A DNA stretch of 64,000 nt from Centropus unirufus (lineage: Eukaryota > Chordata > Aves > Cuculiformes > Centropidae): the NCBI GenBank assembly GCA_013397695.1, contig VYZI01000125.1:1609396-1673395 (forward strand), read 5' to 3'. The translations under genes and the position numbers were made by a program. Below the pieces are notes generated by a model. It made no database searches, was not told the origin of the DNA, and saw only the letters and a list, made by a program, of their open reading frames with translations. Positions 38,601-50,464 of this stretch are shown piece after piece (the stretch's first letter is position 1; the number at the start of each line of letters is the position of its first letter).

Positions 38601-41055
38601 TCTATCTGTCAGGCGATGCGGAGAATCATGCTAGGGGGGTCAAGAGGAAGAGCACTGGGCTGGGTTGAAGTTGCCTTGCCTTGACTGGAGCAAGAAAATG
38701 CGGCTCTGCTGGACTTTGGTTTCTCATATACCATGGAGATGATCCCTAATGGACTTTTTGGTGATCCTCTCGGTGATGTGACTTTTTATCTGTTGTCTGA
38801 AGGGTTGTATCTTTTTATATCAATGGGATATCCATGAACTTCTGTGGAGGCAGGAATGGTTATCAAAGCCTGAAAACCTTTTCCATTGATGCAATGCTCA
38901 GCAGAGGCTGGGTGTGATGTACCTAGTTGGAGGTTTTCCAGGGATAGAAGCAAATGTACTTCTCTGATATTGCCTATCTCTGGTGATTGTGTCAGTCAAA
39001 TTTTTAATACACTGTATTTCCAACACTGGGTATTGTCATTCAGGGCTGAATATGCTACAGACTTTTACTTTAGATCTAAACTAGGACATGTGAAACCCTC
39101 TGGAGCTATATGGATCCAAGCCCATGCTAACTTCACAGTAAGGAGGGTTAAGGAGTATATCCCTCCCCTGGTTCTTCTCTCCCCATGTCCCTTCTTACAC
39201 TTTAAATTTCTCAACCATCACATGAGCTAGGAGAGAGTGGCAGTGCCCAGTTTCCCCTGATCTGGAAAACAAGGTGACTGGGACTGAAAGGAGCGCTGCA
39301 GCGTGTGCTCCCACAGCTCCCACCTCACATTCACTATGTCTTCTCAAAACACGGTTCCTGCATGCTGTCAGCGTTATGAAGTGTTTACTGCTGTTGCAGC
39401 ACGCTGTCCGAGTCATAGTATATCTTTAAAGTCCTCAGGTCTCTCACTCCAAAATCTCTTCAAGAAGACAAAAGTGAAAGCCTGATATGGCAGTACTTCA
39501 TTATTGTTATTGCACAAGGAACAAGCCAAACATCTACTGTTAATCACGGATATTTTAAAACCATAAACTCATTGTCCATATTTGCTAACAGTTGAGGAAG
39601 AAAGTTGATCTTTCCTGGAAACACTGAAGCAGATGGGAGCAGCATGGATGCCAGACTATCCCTACAAATTCTCCTAACATGAAACAGTTTTGGACAGTTC
39701 AGGACATCTGGAGTGAATATGGGAGAGGGAAATGAAAAATTTCTTGAATGTACTTAAAGGCTGAAATAGAATCACAGTGGTGTAGACAGGCAGAAACCCT
39801 GAATGAAATACACACATGGATATGGCCGAATGCATAAAAGGAAGTCAGCTTGCTAGGAGCAGAATTATTTTTAGTCTTCTAATGAAGAAAGCAGCTGTAT
39901 TTGAGAAAGGCACTCGCTTGCTGCTTGGAAAATCAGCTGGAACTCTTTCTGCATCCTGGTGTTCTTGGTTGCAAGAGGAAAATCTTATGTGTGAACTCTT
40001 TCAGCCCTGGAGAACCTTAAACGGCAGTCATCTTGGGTTGAAGCGCAATTGGGAGCATTTTGGGAACAGATTCACATACTTCTGTTGGATCCCATGGTCA
40101 CTTTGTGGTGTTCAGCTACTCTTGGAATGAGCTTTTCTTTAGGAGACAGCAAGGATCTGGCAAATTCTTCCAAGATGGGCATTGAACATAACATTGAATT
40201 CTGCCTTTTTTTTTTTGTTTTGTTTTGTTCTGTGCTGTGCTGCTTGTTATACAATGTTTGTTTTCATTCGTAATTTCCCCAGAGGTTTGTCAGGGTGCAG
40301 CAGTCTGTCCAGTTTGTTGTAAAACCTCTGTTTTCTTATTTGTATAGAGCTTGTGTTAGGTGTGGGAATGGAGAACCACTTCATTTTGCTGTTGTAGAGA
40401 AAGTTGAGTTGTGAAAAGTCACTGCTTTTTACGTACTATCTTTGTATAGAATAAATCCTTAGGTAAAAGTGGGCTTTTTAATATAAAATAGAGAGATGTC
40501 TTTTTCTGTTGTATTGCTCAGTTAAATAAATGATTGCAGTGAATTAATTATGTGAATCCTGGCTGTGACAAGAATAGACAATAGTTATCATAAGGTCAAA
40601 ACCATTGAATGTGCTTACTGGAAGAAGAGGAGATAGCTTGATTTTTCCACTGGCTTGAGAAACCATTTCTGAACCAGTTAAAGTAGATGCACTGTAAAAG
40701 GTCAAATCAAGAGAAAAGGGATCTTAGCTTAAAGCCAGGGTCAAGGTTACCTGACCAATGCCATCTGCTTGAGATGGCCTGGCATTTTTCAATGAGAGGA
40801 TGAGATTAGTGAGGAGGAGGAGGGCTTGGTTTGAAAACCTACTTCTGCAGATGATCTTTCTGTTTCCATCAATGGCCACCTGCCCAAACCATCAGGAATT
40901 GGACAAGATCTTAAAGGTGAGAGGAAGGCAGGGATATTTCAGAAAGAATGCTGTGGCATGGGACCTAGGACCTGGGCTCTGCAGGTATCCCTGCTGTCAG
41001 GCTGCTTTGGTAGGCTCCTTCAGAGACTTCCAGCTCCTGGTCTTGCATTGGTTTG
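35641..41055. other. Unique sequence without a supported gene
   Basis: No exon or nameable repeat is visible. The start (35690-35880) might hold a little more diverged CR1 sequence, but I cannot align it. There are A/T tracts near 36389-36400 and 38288-38300, a T/TTTTG run at 40207-40235, and a small hairpin with 8-bp arms at 38475-38498. Open frames near 36680-37070 show no domain. Confidence 0.5.
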
Positions 41056-41085
41056 TTTAGAAATATATATATATATATTTCTAAA
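41056..41085. repeat. 30-bp perfect AT palindrome
   Basis: An alternating AT core is flanked by TTTAGAAA on the left and TTTCTAAA on the right, and the whole 30 bases equal their own reverse complement. A second run of TA-rich sequence follows to about 41119. It could extrude as a cruciform. It may have grown from a (TA)n microsatellite, but the matching non-TA flanks make it more than a plain dinucleotide run. Confidence 0.9.
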
Positions 41086-42037
41086 TAATACATGTCTAAA
41101 TAATATATATAATATATATCACATGAAGTGACTTAAACAGTTGGGAACCATTTTGTAGGTAGGTACATGAATGCTCAAAAATTGGAAGGTAGGAAGGGAG
41201 GCAGTTGGAAGCTCCAATAACACTATCCCGATCCCTCCTTTTTCAGTAAGACTGTGGCCAGGGGAAGCAGTTGATGCTCTCAGCCTCTTCCCATTTGCTT
41301 GTCTCCCACCACGTGCCTGCAAAGGGCTATCCCTCTTTGGATCTCCTGGCACAGCTGCTGGTATCTAGATCTGTTTCTGCTTGAGCAATATCATTTCAAA
41401 AAATAACCTCTATTACAAGTATCGAAAAGAGGGAAGTTCATTCTGACTGAATTGCATAAGGGGCAATTACATGAGTATTTACTCTGGTGTTAGCCAGGCA
41501 GCCTGGGGACACTGACCAACAGCTGGAGGGATCCCGGGCAGCAGGAGCCTCTATGCCCAGCTCGGGGGCAGCCAGAGCGGCAGGTCTGACCACAGGCTTT
41601 GCTTTCCACCACAAATACCTGAAGTTTTCAGCTGGTTTCCGTAGAGCCTGTTTTGCATAAACCCTTTCTGTTTTCCCATTACTCACATATCCCTTTGTTA
41701 ATAACATAATGTAAATAATTCTGCACTAGATTTGGCATTCATTTAAACAGGTGTAACACTAAAGCAATCGTAATTGGTTTCAGTGTTCCCAGCCTTCTTT
41801 CTGGCTGCACTTTCCAAAGGAGTTTACTTGGGTTTGCTTTTGAAGGCTTGTTATTACCATAATTCACCCATCTGTCTGTTGCTTTTTATGTTAATTTAGT
41901 TTTATAACTTGGTAGGAGGCAAGATTAAATGTTTCAGGCTGCATCCTGAGGTTACTCTTTCAGTGGCCGGTGCTTTATATGGATGTGATGGGCATTGGCA
42001 AGAAGAGATCTGTGATATTTATAGTCTATGTAAAAGA

Positions 42038-42053
42038 AAAAAAAAAAAAAAAT
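42038..42053 (+). repeat. Poly-A tract
   Basis: A run of about 16 A residues is preceded by AAAGA. It could be an old retrotransposed tail, but I recognise no body upstream, so it is listed only as low-complexity DNA. Confidence 0.85.
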
Positions 42054-42210
42054 GCTTATCCCGATTCTGTATAAACATGACATCCAAAGCACACCTGTCT
42101 TCTGCGATGTGGGCCAGCTAATTGGTTTTTGATCTATTTTTACTGTTCTTAGCTGAAAGGCAATTTTTTTGTTAAGTTTCACAGAAGCCTCTAGAGCTGT
42201 TTTAGGGGAT

Positions 42211-42344
42211 TGTAGCTGTGAAAAATAGCCATGGTTCTATTTGTTGTTTTGTTGGGTTTTTTTAAAGCATTCTCAAGGAATAATTACAATGATTGAGAAT
42301 GCTTCTTAGAAAAAGCAGAACCATGTACATTTTTTGCAGCTACA
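42211..42344. repeat. 134-bp imperfect inverted repeat (long hairpin)
   Basis: The left arm (42211-42276) and right arm (42293-42344) are reverse complements over most of their length around a 16-base loop. Matching blocks in order from the outside are TGTAGCTG with CAGCTACA, an A-rich block, CATGGTTCT with AGAACCATG, and the inner AAGCATTCTCAA with TTGAGAATGCTT. The left arm carries about 14 extra T/G-rich bases near 42241-42260. A hairpin this long is rare by chance. It could be a conserved palindromic repeat family (for example the Eulor-type elements), a foldback transposon, or a non-coding hairpin RNA. I cannot choose between these from sequence alone. Confidence 0.75.
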
Positions 42345-45300
42345 TGACTCTAAAATGGTTTTGTGGGGTTCTTCACATATTCAGGAAACATTTTTAAAAA
42401 TAAAAAAGGAGCAAATCTATCTCTGAGCTTGGCAACAGCTGAAGTTTATATTTCACAAGTATCTGAAAATGGGTTCCTCCCCATTTGCAGATACAGATGC
42501 CAAAGTTTTAATCTGACAGTGCAAAGTTTATATTGCGAGCTTTGTAAAGGAGCAAAGCAGCATTTTTCTGCTCTGTGCCGGTCCTGCACTTATGCATGTC
42601 TAGGGTGAAGCCTTGTTGTACAGTTATTATTATTGTTGTTTATGAATTTCTTGCCTTGTGGTTGTGCAGAACAGCAAGTCAGCATTGTTGAATCAGGAGC
42701 TGTAGACATGAAAATAGCAAAGAAGTTGCCCCTGCTGCTAAACTTTTTGGCAGTGTTTTGTATTCCATTCTTGTCCGTGTTAAAATGCAGAATGTAGTGA
42801 ATGGGCCAAATGCCGAAATCCTTATTTGGTTATTTAAAAAAGAGAGAGAAAAGGCTGCGACTCATTAGGAGGGGGGTGAATAAGAGGCAGCAGAGAAGGT
42901 CTAGGCAAGGTAGCTCAGGAGCTTCTGTTCCCTTGTCTTGTAGCCCAGGAACACAGGGGGTCATCTCGGCGCAGCAAATGGTGGCTCTACCAAAGGCAAC
43001 GCATTAAACAGTCGTCGTGCCGAGGCAAACAGAGGAGCGATATAAGGCGATGCGTGCTGCTTATGTGAAATGTCTAAGCATGTGTAAGCAGGGTTAATGG
43101 GAAAGGAGGGCCATTGAGACCTCCAGGTAAATGCATGCCCCTGCAAAGGTGGAAACCATTGTATGGGATGCCCCTGAGAGCAACTCTTTCGAAAGATTAA
43201 TTGGGAGGTTTAGGCTTTGGGTGTTTTTTTTTTAATCTGAGAACAAAATACCTGGGGTTACCTATTATCTCAAACAAAAGAGGCACAGGAAAGGGAACCA
43301 AACCTGTTGTTTCAGCATCAGAGCAGTATCTAAGTGGTAGATTGTTAATCCCACTTCAGTATTTTGCCTGGAGCAGCAGGAGTTACAGATGTTTGCTTGC
43401 ATCATCACAGTATAGTCTCTGATGATGGTGGTTTGTGTTGTTGTAATCCCACAGAAATTATCCTTTGGCTTCAATACTTTGGCCTGCCTGGGCATGACCG
43501 ATCATTATCTGCTTTTCAAGATTAGCTGAAAGTGCCTAGCTAAATTCTCCGAACTTTGTGGTAAAAGAGGATGAAATTGGGAGCTGGGTCTCTGAAAATA
43601 TTGCATTAAAAAAAAGGCTGTTGTATTTATTCCCCTGTGCTCCCCACCATAAATGAAAGAAGGAGAGAGCAGCGCAGAGCTGAGCCTGTCTGCCTGGGGT
43701 ATATTCAGTTACTTAACGCACAGCACAGGCCACTGCAACCCTAGTAGTCAGCATTTCAGCAAAGGCCAGCAAGTGTTGTAAATAACATCAGGAGGAGAGT
43801 GTTTTGTTCCCCTCTCCCTGCTTTTTATACGTTAGATATGGAATGAGTCTCACATGCGTGTTTGAGGTGGGGAGAGAGGGGGGCTCAGCGGATCTGCCTC
43901 GCTGCTCCTCAGACCTCCCTGATCCCATGTCCCAGAGAACCTCAAAGATAATATGAGTAAAAGGCTGTTTTGAGTGCCGTTTGGCTCGTCTGTTGACAAA
44001 GTCACAAAGTCTCTTCCCATCATTTTTTTTTTTTCAGGGATCAGAGGGGACAAGAGTTTAAATATTAGCTCAGCTATTTAAACCCAATGGCAATGCCAGT
44101 GTGCTTGGCACACAGTGCTGAATCTGGTGATAAGATATTCGTTCAACTGAAGGCTCTCGCAGCATTGTAAGACATACACTGATAAATTCTCTGTGACCGA
44201 TAGGAGGGATGAAGCAGCTCTCACATGACAATCAATCAAAGAATCTGCCAAAAACCTGGGCTTAGACATCTATGCTGTTGCCCTCCAGTAAACTCAGAGA
44301 TTTCTAGAGTATTCCTAGATAAAGCAGTATTGCAGATGAATAATGAAATAAGAGTTCTCTAGTAAAGGCTTCATGCCTGAAAATAGTTCTCTGATCTCTG
44401 AGTACGTTTTTGTCCACTAGATGGCTTTCCCCTCACAACCCTGAGACTTGATAGCATGATCTGAATCAACTCAATGTAATCCTTCTAAAATGATATTACC
44501 TGCAGCTTAATTCACGTATTGGTAATGCTTTGGTCAGAAATTTCTATTTACATACAGCATACAGGGCTTATATATCCTTTGATGTATATTTTTCCTATAT
44601 GGAGCAAATCTTTTGTATGGTGGCGCAGATAAAAAATCAAGTTAAGAGGTTTTAACAAATTGTTTGCCAGTAAACAATGTTTGCTTATGATATGAAATTA
44701 TTAAAGACCACCGCACACATTATGTGTTTATTAAATCTTCAGCACTGACACTGAAAAATAATGCAAAATATTCCAAACCTTGTCTTGCTTTGGCTGGGAA
44801 TTTGTTGGGAACTGGAAACACGGGAGTTCATCCTCTTACCCACCCAGCCTTTAGCGTAATATTAATTAATGATGTTTCAAGCAAATTTAGGTTCTGCAAT
44901 TATTATAATTAAATGGGACAGATGGGATAGAACTCTACATGATGTGGCTTAAGCCAAATCAATTGGAGTGCTAACGAAAAAAATACATTATTTACGTCGA
45001 GGAAGGTCTTAGCTTTAGTGATTGTGTGAGTCCACTGACCACCGAGATATTAGAAGAGCTGTGCCTTTCTTGTTGACTTAACCAGGGGAATAAGACAGTG
45101 AGAGAAGACTACCATGGATTTGTAAAATGTGTAGTATTCAGATTATGACCCAAAAAATGCAATAAGGCATCCCAGTGGACATTTAGTTCTTCTTACGTAA
45201 TATTTCCTCTCATCAAAGAAACATAGCATGGTAGAATAGAATTCAAAATAGTCACCAGGATGATGGTCACCATTTTTCTGGAGAAAATATAAAGTAATAG

Positions 45301-47611
45301 ATAACGTTTTAGATCAGTAAAATGTTCTCAAGGAATGTACTTACACCAACAAGGCCGATGTGGGTACACGCACTGTATCACAAGCTGGAGTTGCTCTCTT
45401 CCCAAGAAGTTCTGTCCCTTGCTTCTAGCTGCGCTTGGGATGTGGGGGACTTCTGCAAGGAGGTTACAGCAGGAGAAGCAGTTCCTTGATTCGTTTTATA
45501 GCTATTAAGTATGTGAAGCTCCCCCTTCCAACTGTTGAATCAGAGAAAGTCTTCCTTTTCCTATCAACTTCCTGATAGCCATTGGAGGAGGGGGGGAAAG
45601 AAGTGTGTTCTTATTTCAGCATGCCTGACCCTCCTGCCTGCTTTTCTGGAAGAGGAAGCAAGCAAGCTATTTCTGTTACTCATCTTTTCCTTCAACCTCC
45701 TTCCTTCAGGATCTTTATCTCTCGTGAATCATTCCAGTAGCCATTCCTGCCCCTAATTCTAGCCTTTGCAAGCTTAACCATACCAGCTTAGGGGGGTGGC
45801 TGGATTTCTCCGCACAGCATGGGGCCTTGCTGGAGAATAGGTTGAGATTTTGGTAATCTCCATTCAGTGGGTTCTGGATGGCAGTGCTGGGATGGAGGAG
45901 CAGCACAAGCCCTGGAGATCTTTCTGTACAAATTCAGGTAGCCAATGTTGCACCAGTTTGCTCTCAGTTTGAGCTTGGAAAAGCAGGTTTTGAGGCCATA
46001 AAGTTTAATTTATTTAATTTTTTTAAACAAAAGCTTTGTATCTGTGGGAATTCATGGCTGAGACCAATGACCACCCTAGGCCAGGGAGATCTTGCAGTTG
46101 CAAAGCATCTGAGTGGATTTTTAAAGTCCCATTTGTCTGATACCAGAAGGAATTTTGTTTGATGCCAACACAAGAAAAACTTATATGCCTTAGAGTGAAG
46201 GGTTATGCTTACCTGGGTGGTGATAAACTATGGTGTGAAAAGCCAAGGTATGCTCATGGTCCTGGGGCATGGAGTACATTGGCTGAGCCAGCTATTGTGC
46301 TGCCTGTTGTAAATGAATGGGATGGAGAAGCAGACTCTTTGGGCTAACAAGTGAGCTAACATGATTTGAAGTTCTGAGTGTAGGAGGTGTGAAACACTAG
46401 ACTAAGAATGCTAATCTAATAGTGGTCAGCTAAGCAGTTTGGTCAGAAAGGTCAGTGCTAATGCACAAGCACAATTCTTTGGGCCTGGTAGCTACCTTCT
46501 GCTTTCAGGTACTTCAATATAAATCCATCACTTCCATAGAGTTCCCACATCAGTCTTATGGCAGTGCTCCCAAGAACAGAGTTGAGGGGACAAAAAGGAA
46601 GAGAAAAGTGAATGGAACAAAAATGCAGTCTGCAATTTTTTACTATGCACATGGGTTTCAACCATTTGGCTGAGCAGAGGCTGTTCTTTCTGGCCAACAA
46701 GAACTATGAAATCCGAATGAACAACCAGTAGCAACTAAGACTTATGCAGTAGCATCAGTGCAATGGAGGTGCCGTTATGGAAAACCTCTAGTATGCAAGT
46801 ATGTCCAAGCTACCGAACATGCAGTAGCAACAATCCCATTTTTTTCTGTCCACCCTACTCCTGCCTGGCTATCATAGGCAGAAGAGACTATGTGGTCCTC
46901 CAAGCCTAACTAGATTATTCCAGGAACCATCGCATAACAAACCAACCAAACAAACAAAAAAAAAACCAAACCCAAACCCCCAGACTTTAAAAGGGAGAAA
47001 ATTTCAAAAATTGCCTGGGAGGTGATGTGTGGGGTTCCTGTCCCTGACACAGCAGGTGTCTGGTGCATTGAGAAGCCGAAGGTTTTCCTGAGTAAAAAGG
47101 CAGCTGGGAAGAGCCAGGTCATGCTACTCTTCAAATTCGCTGCAGCAGCAGGACCAAAAGGCAGTATATAATGGCTTAGCACACAGTCCTTACCTGTACT
47201 GATATTCACAAACTCAGAATAAGGAAGCAGAGGTTGACCTACACTACCTTTAATGTGTCCTCGGTCTCAGCATTGACCAAAGATCTCCTTCAACCAGCAC
47301 CAGTTTATTAGAGTACCGTAGCTCTTGTCCCAAAACATCCCAAACTCATGCACGCCAAGTGCTCAGCTGGAGGCAGGTGGGTCATCTGCAAACCAGCTAT
47401 GTTAGCTCACAGTTCTACTGTGCCACCATGCGCGCACCTCTGCAAAGGCCATGCTGAGGTCCTTTGCACTTCACCACTGGGCCTTTGGTCTCTGCCAGCA
47501 CTGCGCATTCTGTTCTCCAGGGCAAAGAAAAATGGTTTTTACCCACAAGGAAGTCTATAAGAGAGGTGTTACTAACCTCAAATACCTCTACTTTGTGAAG
47601 GAAATGTAGAT
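42345..47611. other. Unique sequence without a supported gene
   Basis: I see no gene. Features are limited to a T run near 44026-44035, ATCAATCA (a PBX/HOX-type word on the minus strand) at 44231-44238, an AT-rich patch at 44650-44910 with forkhead-like GTAAACA, and an (AAAC)-rich run at 46937-46975. The regularity of some of these AT-rich words would fit conserved non-coding DNA, but this is unproven. Confidence 0.5.
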
Positions 47612-47666
47612 TTCCTTTGTGCAATTCCCTTTGTGCAATTCCCTTTGTCCCTTTGATTCCCTTTCT
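47612..47666 (+). repeat. Short tandem repeat, 14-bp unit
   Basis: The unit TTCCCTTTGTGCAA occurs about twice (the first copy lacks one C), and is followed by two partial copies, TTCCCTTTGTCC and TTCCCTTTC. It is a local slippage or duplication event with no sign of expansion. Confidence 0.8.
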
Positions 47667-49856
47667 GAAATGCTGCTGCCAAACCTGTGCTGTGAATGGT
47701 CAGGGAAAACAAATAGTAAGCTAACAAAAAATACCCAGTCATACCAGGGCAAGATGATGTGCATGACCTAGAAAACAAATTTGGCTCTGGACCGAACACA
47801 AAAGGATTTGCCAAAATCTTTGCCTTTTCAATCGAGACAAAGGTTTACAACATTGATCTCAGGATGAGGAGCAGCACTGCTGACCTGCCCAGGAGCTCAG
47901 CCAGGCCTTGGGACTGATCTTTCTCTGAGCAGCCCCGGAGTCCCCCAGCCTCAAGACCAGTATGTCAGACACACAAGACTTGCTGTGGCTGCATCAGATC
48001 AGCCTCATCAACACAATATCATCTTGCCATGGTCGCTCTCCTTTAAACCTGCAGAAAGATTACAGTGTTTCTCTGGGTCTGATGAAATCCAGTTTTGCTT
48101 ATGTCCTAATGGTCAGCCATGAGAAAAAAATGAGTGACATGTACCTGTTATGAATTAGCGTATCCTGTTAGTTAAGCCTTTGAATGTGTGTTTAATTTTC
48201 AGGTGGATGCATAATTACTCTGTGACCTGTTTAGCATCTCAGACTCTTTCCTTTCAAAGACTGGAGAGAAAAAAAAGAGGTTACATCCAAGCTGAAATGA
48301 AAAACGCACAAGATTTTTTTTTTACTGTATCGTTTTTAAAAGGTTTCCAACCAAAATTTATTTTCCAACTAGTTTGCTCTTAATTCTAAAATGATAACTG
48401 CCAGCAGCTGGCGGGGAAAAAACCCAAAAGTTAGCCTGGAAAGTAATAAAGATCACATGACCTGAAACTGTACAAATCAGATCCCATTTATAACCACAGA
48501 TAGATTTCTTTGTCATTCTGGAAAAAATAGTGAAGTTTCTGGGGGTTATCTTTGTTATTAATTTTCTTAAAGGGATTTTCTTTTGGGGATGCAGCAACTG
48601 AAGAAATTTTTGTTGGTTATTTTTCTTTCAGAGCAACAGGATTTTGGCAGGAAAGTATCTCATCTCATATTAGAGAATAAATTGTTCCCTTGATTATGTA
48701 CCGAATGATAACCCTTACTGGATTTATGGGTTTTTCTATGTGTTTGCATAGAAAGTCATTACAAGACCACTTCAGCTAATAACAGTGGCACATTGTTGCA
48801 TGTTTCTGCATGTCTTGCAACTCCCTGGACAAGCTATTGATCAGGTAGGTCACTCGCAAGGAAGCGGAAAGTCATTCTGTGTGCTCTTGTTTGGGTGGGA
48901 GATAAGCCTTGTTGCTAGTCTACAGTGTGCTGTATCACCGCTCCCTTTGCAAAGAGGCTGATAACTTTAGAAATCACTTGCTCCTTTCTATTTAAGATTT
49001 CCAGCCTGACACATCACAGGGTAAGAAAGAAAAGAAGGAAAAAAACCATAGATTTTTAAATGGAGGAGAATCAGTCCTTGTCTTTGCCTGAATAAAAAAA
49101 AAAGCAATTCTTGCCCAGCTCTGCTGTCTCTGTTGATTTCAGGGCTAAAAATGATGCCCACCTGTTATACTCGAGTGGATTTCTTCACAGAGCATATTTT
49201 CATTCAGACTCATGTAACATTTTACCAGAAGCAAGGTTAAATTGAGCCTGTTTAAAAATTAACCCCTATTTTTTAAAAAAGAAAATAATTGCATAACACA
49301 GTAGCACTCTTCAGGCAATTCTTCAGCTTTCTAGCATCAAGTCATCACTGCTGATGTGCAGGCTGTGTTTAAAGGCAATGCGTTCCTAACAGATCCTATG
49401 CCTGCAGAGGTTCATGTTGTTGCTTTTAGCCTGATAGTCTTGATATTGTTACGGTGTGGAAATGAGTATGCACACTCCTTTTCTTGGTTTATTTTCTTGG
49501 ACACTGTCTTTTCTTTCAGAGCTATACCATTAAGTGTGCTCTTTTCTAATTCCACGACCCTAAAAGAGCCCAGGCAAGGGATGCAGGGAAATGCAGGAAA
49601 ATTTTAAGTGCTTTAGGAATCCTCTTTATCAAAACCACATTTCAACAGTGTGTTTTGTCTGTCAGAGCAAGGGGCAGGTGAAGGAACTACATCAGAAAGC
49701 AATAATTCGAAGCTCATAGTAAATTTAAATCCCCTGATTGAGAATTACCTGTGATTCCTGCTGTCAGGAACAGAGAGCTAAGTAAAGGTTAGATTGCTTC
49801 TCATACTGTATTTTCATTCAGATTAATATTTAAGCCGTGCTGGTTGTTGTGTGCAG
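47667..49856. other. Unique sequence without a supported gene
   Basis: Nothing annotatable is visible beyond A/T runs near 48312-48322 and 49088-49101. Short open frames show no recognisable protein. Confidence 0.5.
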
Positions 49857-50265
49857 GAGAACAGTTGGTCCTTTTACAGCTATAAATGGTAAGAGGCTGG
49901 GTCTGTTTGGAGCTCGCCCGTCAGCTGCTGGAGGAAGGCGAGCACCTTCCTGCAGCTGGCTCCAGCCCCAGCATTTCCATAGCTCTCCGGCTCTCTGCTC
50001 GCACCAGCCTCACTCATTGGCTGGAGCTATCGCCCTCCTTGCAGCGACTGCTGCTGACAGTATATCTCTCCTCAGCTGAGATTACTGCGTGTGACCTACT
50101 TTGAAAATGGTGTGAAGCAAGGTTCACAAATTGCCTTGGAAGGATGCCACGAGGTTGGTGTGCAAACATGCGCGGCCTGGGAGGCTTCTGGCGGTGCAGA
50201 ACTGGCTGTCTCCGTGTCCTTCCAGATGCAGCACGCGTTCCTCCGCCAGCCCCGGCTTCACAATC
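49857..50265 (+). promoter_or_regulatory. TATA-like box leading into a CpG-richer stretch, promoter-like
   Basis: CTATAAATGG (49880-49889) sits at the left edge of about 360 bases with roughly fifteen or more CpGs, far denser than the flanks. A start of transcription would be expected near 49910, in GAGCTCGCCCGTCAGC. The same place also reads as a tiny exon: TTGTGTGCAG ends at 49856 and ATGGTAAGAG places a donor at 49889. Both readings cannot be primary. No coding frame in the block resembles a known protein. Promoter, enhancer or chance remain possible. Confidence 0.25.
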
Positions 50266-50430
50266 CATCTTTGTGCTCTTGAGTGTGGCATATTGATTTC
50301 CCAGGCAGGCCTGCTAGGTTAGAGAGCCTCTGGCCAATAAGTCCTCCATGCCTTTTTTGCTCTCCAAACAGCTGAAGTGGTAATAAAGATGAATAAAGGG
50401 TTTCAGGCTGAGCTGTCAGCTGAAGCCTGG

Positions 50431-50464
50431 TAGTAGTAGTAGTAGTTGTAAAAGCAGTAGTAGT
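50431..50464 (+). repeat. (TAG)n trinucleotide microsatellite, interrupted
   Basis: Five TAG units are followed by a short spacer and two to three further units. This is simple-sequence DNA. It ends the long minus-strand run of Thr codons seen in translation, which is therefore not a protein signal. Confidence 0.85.
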
